From: Diphasiastrum complanatum
Taxonomy: Eukaryota > Streptophyta > Lycopodiopsida > Lycopodiales > Lycopodiaceae
DNA: 64,000 nt
Assembly: GCA_029204225.1 (NCBI GenBank)
Contig: CM055100.1
Location: 49,260,877 to 49,324,876, forward strand
Direction of reading: 5' to 3'
Below the pieces are notes generated by a model that worked only from the letters and a program-made list of their open reading frames with translations, was not told the DNA's origin and did no database searches. Shown piece by piece: positions 46,086 through 57,299 of this stretch; within the stretch, counting starts at the first letter, position 1; each line of letters begins with the position of its first letter. A program made the position numbers and the translations under genes.

Positions 46086-47700
46086 AAAAGATCAATTGGC
46101 ATTCTCTACTACTTATCTTCAATACTTGGAGGGGGTATCAAGCTCCTCATCTAACCATCTCTCTATCTTAAGTTGCTAAAATTGACAACATAGTGCTGGT
46201 AAATGTTACCCCAACCTATCTGAGAGCAAATATCAATTGTCCTAGAGAATCTAGGGGTTATACCAGAAGTAATTCAATTCATAATGGATATCTAGGCCAA
46301 TAATGTCATATATATGCATATTGTCATTTAATGTGTCAATGAGAATGTGTGATATACTCAATATACTCACACTAAAATTGGCACTCATTCCATAGTTTAC
46401 AATGTATTGTTTAGCCCAAAGCATGAAATGGTATTGAGAGTAGGGAGTACTAGTTCAACTCCTTATAAACTAAGTCCAAAATTTATCTCATGAGTAATCT
46501 TGTTTTACATAATTAATCATTCTTGTGTACGGAATGTATGTATATCGGCCGAAAAAGAAAACACTTTGCTCTCCTTTGATTAATGTGAGTCCACATTTTA
46601 CCAAAGGACTTCCTTTATTGCGAAAGATGGGGCTTTCAAAAAAGCATAGTCCATAGTTGAAGCTTTTGGGAACTTGTCACCCATGATTTTGGAGTAGCTA
46701 CTCATATGCACATGAATAAATTATATTATCTTTCTAGAGAGAAAATATACATATGTGATTCACTCAAGAAAAGTATTTCATAAACTTAAGAGAGCATTTT
46801 TGCATGTGAAGATTTATAAGTGTGATTTATTCATGAATAAGTTTGCTGTCTTTATAAAATATTGGCCAAAAATTGTCATATGATGGATTCTGAAAATATT
46901 AGAGTCATTCAAAAGTGGCCAATTATCATTATTATAATAGAGGAAATACTTTGTATTGACCTAGTTAACTATAATTGAAATATTGACAAAAACATATTTA
47001 AGAATAGGACCTTCCTTATCTAAACTTTGAGAAAAATCAAGTTTGTCTCAAAACTTCCTAAATATCCATTGTGTTTCAATAAAGTAAATGATGTTCTTTA
47101 TTTGACTCCTTCAAAATGGCATTGAGCCCAAATGAGTTAAATTCTTATATAACCTAGATGAAATGAGTCCATACCTCAAGGTAGCAAGGCAATATTGAGT
47201 TGTGTCAAGATGTCTAGTAGTGAAAGACAAAATAGTACACGATGTTCAGAGTCCTCTAGCAGTCATAGTTATAAAAGAGAGAAAATTTGACTTTCAGCAT
47301 ATCTTATGTAACGTGGTATGGAAATCAAATTACTTTCACCAAAAAAACTCATCTTGTTTTAGGTAATCTAGACTTTCTAGAGAGAATTCACCCCAATCAA
47401 AAGAAAAAGAGAGCTCTACTAATTGGAAGGAACCAACAACATAGTGTCTACATCGTATTGCTCAAGAGCAAACTAGATTGTCATAAGAGGGAGAAAGACT
47501 CGATAGAAGAGACATATTAGTCAGCTGGCTTGGCTATTGAACTGTGGACGTATCCCTGTAACTCTTTTTTGATTAGTATTGTCCTCATCTTGAATTTCCA
47601 CATGTGGAAGTCGTCATTGTTGAACTTATTGATCAATCGGATCTCTAATGTTGAACCTTGGCATGACTAAAGAATAATCTAAGAACGGTAATAGTCATGA
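46086..47700. other. Gene-poor intergenic DNA
   Basis: Short ORFs only (for example 47287-47520 plus). Nothing classifiable. Confidence 0.5.
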
Positions 47701-50700
47701 ATTCAATCGATAATTTGAACCTGATTTGATACCACCTTGTTGGGTGTTGAGATGATTGAACTTGACACCTTGTGGGATGTAAGAGTTCTCACCAAACACT
47801 GAAAACAATAGCTTATCTCCCTTCCGATGGCTTCAAATGTGATGAATCTCATTCTTTATGACCAATGGAATAGGTCTCAGATAAGGCCTGATATTTGGTA
47901 TAGAATGGTTCACATGAATATATTGTCTTCTAAAAATCTTCAGATTCTTTTCTTTGGAATTCTTGGACAACTTCCTAACAGGTTTTGCCAAATATTCATT
48001 AATTGCCTTGGCACTCTTTGTATCCTTTTTTGTTCTCTACTTCTGGGTGTTTCCTCAGTTCTTCTTCCAGTCGAAGTCCCGACCTCATCGACACTCTTGT
48101 CTCGACGAGAGAAGGAGAACCTTCAATTGGTAGATTGCACACATGTTGGGTTATCAGTCTCTCAAGAGAACATCAAACTAGGTGGTAGAAACAAATTGGA
48201 CGAATGGGTTGATGATGGTAGGGAAACATGATGAGGGGTTTGGTGGAAGGTGAAAGAATTGATAATATTATTGTTGTAGCTTTAGACTCTTGTAGTGTTG
48301 AGCTTTGATTACCACTCACTTGGTGAGGAGCTCACTTTGTCCTGCAGGTCCACTGTCGTCTTCATCTGATCCATTATTTGTTGAGACTCGACCAAGATCT
48401 TGTTTTGCTTCTCGATCTTTCCTTTTGAACTGGCCTTGTCAGCTGGATCTCTTTGATTCTTTTTTTTATTATTATCTTTTCTTGATGCTTCACCTGCTTT
48501 CGTAAATATTCTTTCTGGATGACCAACCAGTGTAGGTAGTAGTTGGTCTCTGCAAGACACTGTAATGACCTTTAAGCTGCCTCGGTAAGACTACCAGGGT
48601 CTGAAAAGAGACGAATAGTGAGATGTTGGAATAACGGAAAGATGTAAGGTAGGGTGGTGGTGGTGGTGGTATTATAATGATGGAAGTTGCGATAATAGTG
48701 ATATCGGTAGTTGGTGTGGATGATATAGCAGATATAGAAGTAGATACATATGTTGTGGCAAGAGAACTTGATGACGGGCATGTGGATGGTGTGGATTAGG
48801 AGTGGTTAAAGGAGAAGATTGATATTTGTATTTCCCTCTCCTTAAGGATTTTCGACTCCCCGGTGCTTGAAACCCGAGGTTTATGACTGGGGTGTTCCTC
48901 TTGGTTGAGTCCCTTTGGATTGCCCATCTGTCTTCTTAGCCTTTGTCTTCTTGAGTGGGATCAACTGCAAGTGTATCTTCTGCTTGTGTTGTTGCAGGAA
49001 GCTCCCTTTCTCCCACCCCTTAATTTATTGCCAAGGATGGCGGTTGGACGTGAGGGAATGATGTCAATAGTGATATTGTCCTGATTGCTGATTGGGATCT
49101 GGATTGTCTAGAAGTAGGTAGTTGCATTGGTGATGATTGTGGCTGCGGAGTATCCATCAGCTGTAGCTAGTGTGAGGAGGTGGTAGGTGATGCTCTTCTG
49201 GTCTTGGATCATCTGGTCTGCAATCTGCCTTCCTCTCAATTATTCACATGAATCAACTGTGAAGGGACATGGATCTCGCAACAACTGGGAAATTATGCCA
49301 GATAGTGCAGACGATTAAAAACTCTGGTTGAACCTCTCGGTCGAGGAGACTCGGTTTGAGTTTCTTAGTGAAGATTTGGTTGAAAATTAAAGAGAGTCGG
49401 TTCAGGCTTCAGATCTTCTGTTAGTTACAGCCTCGGATGTACTTGGTCATAAATGGATATGTCTCAAACTGTTTGGTCGTTGACTAAATGATATACCAGA
49501 ATCAGATTAGCAATATGAGATTCTGTATGGAGTGTTTTTCAAATGTGATTGAACTCATAAGATATGATGTATATATCAAATAAATCATAAAAATCTAATT
49601 GTTTTGAAAAACTCATATAGCTTATCATATGCAAAACTTGTCGGATGCAAATGGAATACAATATCAGATGTAACAGAATGCACTGTAGGATGCAAATTGT
49701 TAATATATCCTCTGCTTGGGAGGATCTGTTTACTGGTCTTTCTTCTTACTTACAGGTTGTGTCTATGCTCTGCCTGTCAATAGAAACTATGGGCACTTGT
49801 TTTAGATTATCTATCTTATTTTAGAGCCCAAGATCAAGTAGAGAAAATTGGTTATCATCGTAGTATTTTGTCCAGCCTGTTTGAGGACAACTCAAGGCAG
49901 TCACTCTTGAACTGAAATTACATGTTCATCTACCAAACATGCAGGTTAGGCATTCAACCAAGAAATCGGCATGAATAAAGATTGCAATGCCATGAAATCC
50001 TACTCTAATGCTACAAAAACTAGTTACAAATCAGATCCTAAACACTACTAAACTTGCATAAATCCACAAAACAAGAAACAAGAAGCTAATCTACAACATT
50101 TTAAAAGACCAAAAATCAAGAAACCAGCCAGTCTTTTGATTATGGGACATCCCAAGAACATCAAGAACTGGGTTGTAAGGGGATATGCAAGAATTACATC
50201 ACAAACCCAGCCTATTTAGTTTACCTGAATGCTGATTCCTACAATAATCCACAAACAAGAAAGGAAATCTAATCCACTCTAGGAAAGTAGGAAAACTAAT
50301 CCACTCTACTATCCACAACCACACACAAAGGAGGGAAGGGCAAGATCATGAATGCATCACTCAAGAAACAAGCATGCTCAAGGAGCTCAATGGATGCACC
50401 AAACTCGTGAAGGCTCTTCTCATTTCAACATGGAGTGGGTACATTACACAAAAAGCTCATCTTCTCAAAGAGGGAGTCTCTTAAATAAACAAGAGAGCTC
50501 CTTAGGTGGCATCCTAGTGGCATTTCCACATTTCACAAATTACAAGTGGAATAATGCTCTCCACTAGATGTCACCATCAAAAGGTGGCTCACTCTACTTT
50601 CTTTAAGAGGGGTCTACTTGGATTAATTACTTTGCCTAGAAATACTAGTTCCTACATGGTCATTCCATCTTTCAGGATTCACCATGAGGATTACACAGTT

Positions 50701-50997
50701 TCTACTTGACAGTATTAACTAGTATTCCTCTGCTTTCATACTTGGCTCTCAGTCTTCGTTTGTCTCGTCTTCTCAGAGACCTCCTTGGTCTAAGGTGAGA
50801 GGTGCACTTGAGTTGCTCTAGACGAGTATCTTGGGGATTCGTCGGAATTAGCCAACATCATCCCACCCCTAATGTATTGCAGGACCCACTGCAACGCATA
50901 TTAAATGATGTCGCTCCGCTTCTGCATTGACATCCTCAATTGTCACTTGGAAAAGCGTAGATCCTCGTTCGCTTGCATAAAACCAAGTGCTTATTGT
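47700..50997. mobile_element. Decayed LTR-element DNA, unclassified
   Basis: Signs of old LTR elements without a clear body. A primer-site-like TGATACCA reads at 47724-47731 (minus-strand sense). Serine-, histidine- and charge-rich minus-strand frames lie at 48309-48900. A minus-strand purine tract (ATTAGGGGTGGGATGA, 50883-50868) precedes TGTTGGCTAATTCC, which looks like a polypurine tract followed by an LTR start, with the LTR extending left towards about 49700. No pol domain was found, so boundaries are tentative. Confidence 0.3.
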
Positions 50998-52205
50998 TGT
51001 TGGAAATTAAGCCCACAGTTGTCTCCTTGGAATCATGACTTAGACAGCCAGTTTATTTGAAGGACGTCTACAATGGACTTTCGGCTGATCTCCAGCAAAG
51101 GGTAACCAATACCATCATAATTTAAAGTTCAGATGTTAAGTTTAATAACTTAAAGTCACTGAAGACTTGGCCATCTTCAAGGACTTCCACAAACTTGCAT
51201 TTAGAACAAGTCTGCAGATTTACACTACTTTTTAACAGTCTGCAGAAATACACTAAGTGTCGCACAGTTTGCATTTTTTACACTTTCCCAAAAATTGTAA
51301 CACTTACTTCGACTTCTTCCGTTCAATTATTTTTGAAGAAGTCAACTTGTTCACAGTTCAATAGTTTAACCTTTTCAACACCTTCACCTTTTTTCGCATT
51401 TTTCCGAAAAATGCAAAGGGAGAGAAAATTCCAGAAGGTCCTCTATTTTTAAGAGCTAAACTATTAAAGACACCTTCGCCAACTTTTTAAGGGCAGCTTA
51501 AACTTGTTTTAAGGGCACCTTCAGCTTTTTCGCATTTTTCCGAAAAGAGCGAGAGAGTTAGAAAATGCCGAAGGTTGTCTTTTTTGAATGAGGAACGTTC
51601 CCGGCCACTTCCCAAAATTCCCGAAGTGAGAGAAAAACTACTTCACATAAAATGCGAAGTGAGAGGTTTTGGGACGTCCTCGTCCACGTCAACGATGCTG
51701 ACTTGTTGATCGTATATACTATGTATTGTTGTCACAAAAGCCATATACTTCCAAGTACAACGACTTTCCTAATTAGGTGACAAGCATTCAATGTAGTTAA
51801 TACACGGATGAAATCTATAAATAGATCATCCAAGCACAGATTATTGGTTGCTCCATCCATGAGACGTATTATTTGAGCCTCCCAGTTACACCGTCAATTT
51901 TTTGTTGTAATTGTTATTTGTATTGTGCCTCAATGTAATATAGTAGCAGCAACTTTTCTATCTATGTATAACGTAGATGAATGCTTGTTGTGATTGAATG
52001 CACTTTACCGCTATTTGATCGCACTTGTTTACTCACTCTGATCAGAATACAAATGTCTACGACTCCTCATTTTCTGATCAGACGATGGATGTCTTTGACG
52101 CCTGAGGAACTCGTGATATCATACTACTCTTTTAGAACCAGACTTCACATTGAATATGATTTCCAGTAATACCACACACAAACCATTTATAATCTCTTCG
52201 GTGGA
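50998..52205 (+). repeat. Copia LTR, second copy of the 2125-3513 family, 3' truncated
   Basis: Starts TGTTGGAAATTAAGCCCA and stays collinear with 2125-3312 through the TATAAATAG box (51816-51824) to CTCTTCGGTGGA at about 52205. There the similarity stops: the last 200 bp of the LTR, the primer site and gag are absent, and copia pre-integrase sequence follows directly. Confidence 0.85.
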
Positions 52206-52858
52206 TAGTGAAGACCACCTTCAACAACGATCTATCTATTTGTGTGCCTAACGTCCTTCATGTTCCTCAGTTATCAAAGAACCTATTATCAGTCTTTAAG
52301 ATAATTGATGAGGGCTACACTGTTACTTTCTCATCTGAACAGTGTACAATACTCGAGGAAGATACTACTTTGACTACATGCACTAGAGTAAAAAAATTTT
52401 ATGTACTCTCTAACTCAGTTGCATTAGCTAATATCTCTAATGAAAATGTAAACAATAGTGTTGTTCTATGGCATAGTCAATTTAAAAACGTGAATACAAG
52501 ATCACTTTCTCATATGCGTTGTAATAATTTAGTTGATGGACTGAATTTCTCTTCTTCATTAGATAGGAAATCTTTCTTTTGTGAATCATGCATCTATGGG
52601 AAGCACTCTAGAAGCAAGTTTCCAAAATCACATTCCATCAAAACAAAAGCATGTGTTGGACCTTGTACATAGCAATATTTGTAGTCCAATGCCAACTCCA
52701 CCCTTAGGAGATGCAATCTATTTGATCACTTTCATAGATGATTATTCTGGTCTACAATCATGTTCATTAAGCACAAATCTGGCCTTTCAATGCTTCGAGA
52801 GATTCAAGGCCATGGCTGAGACACAAACGTCTACAAAAGAGAAGGCACTCCGAACTGA
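52206..52858 (+). pseudogene. Copia protease-end / pre-integrase / integrase fragment
   Basis: VLHVPQLSKNLLSVFKI and YTVTFSSEQCTI, then VVLWHSQFKNVNTRSLSHM and the zinc pair CESCIYGKHSRSKFP. Integrase core begins at LVHSNICSPM and YLITFIDDYSG and breaks off at KALRTDG, just at the second catalytic Asp, where gypsy LTR sequence takes over. A frameshift lies near 52650. Confidence 0.85.
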
Positions 52859-53400
52859 TGGTTGGGTCCAAGATGAATGGATAGGATCAATGTACATATT
52901 AGCCAATAGGATTTTGGGGCAAGGGCCTTCCCCATTTATAAAAAGGCGCCATTTGTACTCTATTTTTCATGCTTAATAGAGGGAGGAGACTCATTTTAGG
53001 AGCCCAAGCATCCTCAATTGCTAATCACTCTTTGCTTATGCTTTTGTGGTGATTTGTGTGTTATTTCCCATTCGCTATCTTTTTAGTTTATGCTAGTTAA
53101 TGTTTCTCCATAAGCAATGATATTGAGCATTTGAGCAAACCTGCATCTCAAATCTCTCTCACTCTTTCTCTCTTTACCCCTCTCTCTCTTCTACTCTTCT
53201 CTTTCCCTTAACTAAAACCATGTGAAATGTTAATTTAGCGGAGTAGAGTTACTGGTGGGTAGTGTTAATAGTGTTAGAGTTAGTGTAAAAGTAGAGAAGT
53301 ATCTAAAAGTTGTATATTTACATAGTTAGGCACCTATCCAGCGTTCTACCCCTTGTTGACAGGCGGGAGGGCTACTACTACGCAGATCTATGTCCCTACA
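52859..53400 (+). repeat. Ty3/gypsy 5' LTR (probable)
   Basis: About 540 bp between the break in the copia integrase frame (TGGTTGGGTCC) and TCCCTACA, one base before a gypsy primer-binding site. A TATA-like ATTTATAAAAAGG is near 52932. The start is inferred from the break and a TG, not from a second LTR copy. Confidence 0.6.
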
Positions 53401-53401
53401 G

Positions 53402-53418
53402 TGGTGCCGTTGCCGGGG
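53402..53418 (+). other. Primer-binding site (tRNA-Asp type) of gypsy element
   Basis: TGGTGCCGTTGCCGGGG differs by one base from TGGCGCCGTTGCCGGGG, the site used by Athila/Tat-type plant gypsy elements. Confidence 0.8.
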
Positions 53419-54645
53419 ATAGGTTCTCTCTAACTAATATAGCTGCCTTTTTAGTTGTTTCTTGATTTTTAGTGTTTTAGGTGGATATTTGGGGTAGAGA
53501 TAGTTAGTTTTCTGTATTTTGCTATGTTTGGACTATTCCTAGATAGCAGAGGAGGTGTGAGAGGGTAGAGGAGGCCCTGAACAACCTCTAAGGGCTTGAC
53601 ATCCAAATCAAAACTTGAAAAAATCCAAAAAAACACACCAATCTGCATTTTGGAGGGAAAAAAGAGCCAAAAATCCCATCAGATTTCATTTTTTCAAAAA
53701 ACCAGTGAGAGTTAGTAGCAATTCCAGGGTACTGTCCCAGACCTGCATAGAAGCCTGCGAGAGTTAATTCCAAGCAGATTGCAAAAATCAAAGAAAAAAC
53801 CATAAAAATTCAAAAAACCCTTGTAAAAAACCAAAAAAATTTCAGATTTTCATAAGAACTCTCACAAATTTCTTTGAAGTTCCATCTCAATGAGACCACG
53901 ACATAGAGAAGCTTGCAAGAGTTAGTTCAGAGCCTAAGTACCAGTGCAAGAGTTTCCAAATGAAAAATGATGGAAAAATCCCAAAGAACCCTCGCAGACA
54001 CCAGAATTTTCAATTCCACTGGTCAAGAACCCTTGTAGAGAATTTTGAAGTTCCATTTCAGTGAGACCAGGACACAGAAGAGTTTGCGAGTTAGTTTGAT
54101 TCCAATGAGCAGAAAATTGGATTTAAGTGCTAAAAAATCACTGAAATTTGAAGATCCAAAAAATCCGTACAAAAGTGACTCTCACAGACCACTCCAATTG
54201 ATCCAAAATATCATTTTCCATCAATGATGAAGTCTGCGAGAGTTAGTATTGATTATTGGTGAAGATCAGGCCAAAATCGTGGTTTTGAACCCTCGCAAAC
54301 AGTGAAATTTTCACTTTTTGTGAGAGTTAACATTCGTAGAGGTTTCCAGAGTCAGATCTATATCAGATGCAGCTCCTATAATCTTTGCTAGAGTTACTTC
54401 CTAGTAATCTGAGAAAAATCAATTTTTTTGACAGAATATCAGTGAAGAAACCCTCTCACAGCCAACCCTCTCATAAGTAACCCTCGCAGACTAGTTTAGT
54501 AGTTACATCTACACTAGATCCAACTACTGTCAAAATCTCAGGCCAATAGGAGCAAGGATCAAGAAGTATCAAGGAAAAACCACCATAAGAGGCCTAAAAT
54601 CACACGATCGGCCTATCAAATTGATCTGATTCTCTAAGATCCAGA
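53419..54645 (+). other. Gypsy leader with recurrent GCGAGAGTTA-like motif
   Basis: About 1.2 kb of non-coding DNA between the primer site and gag. TGCGAGAGTTAGT-like and CCCTCGCAGAC-like phrases recur at least eight times (near 53755, 53910, 54085, 54233, 54320, 54390 and 54480). No ORF of note. Confidence 0.55.
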
Positions 54646-54793
54646 TTGCATTCCACTGTACCAACAAGATCCAACATCCTTGGACCCTACCGCCAGATGA
54701 ATCTGAGATCCGGAAGATCAATCACAAGAAGAGCAATAAAACCTTTCCAAAGTAGCAGCTGCACAAATCGAGGCAGAGCCAGAACCAACACCA

Positions 54794-55560
54794 ATGGATC
54801 CAATGGATCAACCCGTACCTGTTGCACCATTGCAAGCAGTCTGGAGGGCACCGCGCATGGAAATACCTAAATATCATGGGTTGTCAGATCCTATCAGATT
54901 CCTCCATATCTACAAGCAAGCATGCGAAATCTATGGTGAGCAGACACCGGCAGAGAAACTGATGTTGTTCCCAATGTCTCTAGTGGCAGTTGCACAAGAT
55001 TGGTACTTCAACTTGTCGGAAGAAGAGAAAACTATGTGGGAAGCGGTTAAAGCGGCTCTCATCATGCACTTTAAACCCAGAAAGTTCCTGGAAGACCCGT
55101 TTCTTCTGTTGAGCAAAGTTAAGATGGGGAAAAGAGAAAGGGTCAGGGATTATATCGAGTGGGTCAAACATCAAAGATCTGAATGCAATGCAGTCCTAAC
55201 TCCTAATCATGCGGTGATTATGCGGTTCCTTGCGGGGTTACCACGTAGCATCAGAAGAGAGCTGAAATGATGGGAGCAATACGCTACCTTGTAATAAGCA
55301 ATGGAAGATGCCATCAGGGAAGATGATGAGAAATCAGACGATGAAATTCCAATCATCCATACTCCAACTCTCTCAGTAGCATCATCATCATCCAACGCAA
55401 CCAACCTGTCCACCAAGTTGATGATGGAATAGATGACAAAGTTACCCACAAGCAACAGATGGAACAACTGATGGCCCAGTTTGATCATAAATTGAAGGCC
55501 TTGCAGGGAGCTGTAGCACCAAATTCAAATCAATCGGAGCAAAACCAGCTGTAGTATCCC
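54794..55560 (+). pseudogene. Ty3/gypsy gag
   Basis: From ATG 54794: MDPMDQPVPVAPLQAVWRA, then PKYHGLSDPIRFLHIYKQAC, FPMSLVAVAQDWYFNLSEEE and FLAGLPRSIRREL, the Retrotrans_gag domain (capsid). A TGA at 55268 and further stops after 55300 interrupt it. The acidic stretch EDDEKSDDE follows in the same frame. Confidence 0.85.
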
Positions 55561-56590
55561 CGTCGAGAAAATGTATGCTGCTCAGTTTGCACTCATAACC
55601 ATATAGCCAATGAGTGTCCAGTCTTAAAGCAAAATCTGTGATTGACACATAGATTTTGCCATTTGTGCAACGCATCATTGCACGAGATGACATTTTGCCC
55701 ATTTAACCTCCAGATCATACAACAGAACAGGAGTCCCTATCAGACTTCTTATCCTTATCATCAAGGGGCATCGAATGCGACACCGAGGTATGGCGCGCCA
55801 AACAATCAGCAGCACATGGCCTTACCTGCACCACTAGGGCCAGCCAACCAGCAAGTGGCCCATGTGAACTTGACAGCAGCAAAGAACAAAGTACCAACAC
55901 CACCTCAACCTGAGCAGCAACAATGGTACGGGCCAGACGAACCCTTTGTAGATCCTGCCATTAACAAATATTATGCAACCTATGCGGCTCAACCTCAATG
56001 TCAGGGAGGAAGGAATTACGGCTGCTACGGATGTGACGAAGGCCATAGAATTGCAGAATATCCATACAAGGGACAATACACATCCTTCTACCAAGAATGT
56101 GGCTATGGACATTGTTACAAGAATTGTCCATTAAGACCTGGAATGAGTGCACCACTGAACCTAATCACTATACAACAACCTACAACAATTTTTGGAGGGT
56201 TGTCACTAGAAAAACAACACCCTCAAGCCCTAGTGCTAGCAGTCATTCGAGCACAAAAACGGAAGGAAGTGGCACTCTCACCACCCCCATCAATATCAGA
56301 AGATCAACACTCAACTACAGGTTTGTATCGGAATGTGAGAAAAGAAGGAAGACACATCAGAAGATATGCTATTGGATGCAGAAACTGCAAGAGGAAGAAA
56401 AAGCTCAAGCAAGAGACATACCTACAAAACCTCCTGTTGTTGAAGAACCAGTACCAGAAGCGGGCTCACCATTATGTACTGATCATAATGATCGGTCACA
56501 CCATCACGAACCACCATTCCACATGGTGGAGCCCGAGGATCCGCACACTGAATTGCTCGCAAGTTTGTTAGCAAGCTGTGTCAGCTAATC
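55561..56590 (+). pseudogene. Gypsy nucleocapsid region with several zinc knuckles
   Basis: Cysteine motifs in succession: CSVCTHNHIANEC (about 55572), CHLCNASLHEMTFC (55660), CYGCDEGHRIAEYP (about 56023, last Cys replaced by Tyr) and a decayed CGYGHCYKNC (about 56098). Between them is a glutamine- and proline-rich linker. Most plant gypsy gags have one or two knuckles. The main frame is 55642-56571; another frame carries PPVVEEPVPEAGSPL to 56588. Confidence 0.7.
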
Positions 56591-56603
56591 CCTTGGAGAA
56601 CTG

Positions 56604-57290
56604 TTGCGGATTGCGCCACAAGCCAAGAACCTTTTGGTTGAATGGGCCAAAGCTGCACTGACAATGATTTGTGCGATTAAGATGTTTCGGCATTACTTGA
56701 TGGCCACTCACTTTTCTTTTTATATGGACCATCAGCCCTTGCTCTATCTTGTTGACAAAACATGCAACACAGGGAGAATGACTCGATGGCTACTACTGTT
56801 GTTGGAGTTTGATTTTTGGATAATGGTTTGCAAGGGAAAGCAACATTACATGGCGGATCATGTGTCGCGAATCAAGGGAAAGGAAATTGCAACCCAACTT
56901 GATGATGAGCTACCTGATGCTGACTTTTTTTTATATTGACACAGGAATGGAATGGGCCGCTGACATAGTTGAATACCTAATGCGAGGCCAACCAAAGAAA
57001 TCACTACCTAAGGTGGAACATCAAAAATTGATCTTAAAAACTAGACCTTATCAGCTAATTGCCGGCCAATTGTACCGAAGAGGACCAGATGGAATTCTTC
57101 GACATTGTATTCTTCCTCGTGAGGCCACCCAAATCATTTCGCTTTCACATGAAGGAATGGGTGGTGGCCATAAATTTAAATCGGGCCACACTACAGCCGA
57201 CATTGGTGAGTGGAAAAAAGCAGGGATGTGCGCCTTTGAGCCAAAATTGGGAAATCCACGTTTGGAATCTTGCAAGCCATGGGTCGCCAA
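56604..57290 (+). pseudogene. Gypsy RNase H and integrase zinc region; protease and RT missing
   Basis: IKMFRHYLMATHFSFYMDHQ, then LLYLVDKTCNTGRMTRWLLL and KQHYMADHVSRI: the gypsy RNase H tail. It is followed by LIAGQLYRRGPDGILRHCIL and IISLSHEGMGGGHKFKSGHT, the start of the integrase HHCC domain, after a frameshift near 56930. The sequence jumps from the nucleocapsid linker straight to RNase H, so protease and reverse transcriptase have been deleted. No 3' LTR found. Confidence 0.85.
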
Positions 57291-57299
57291 TTAGGGGTG

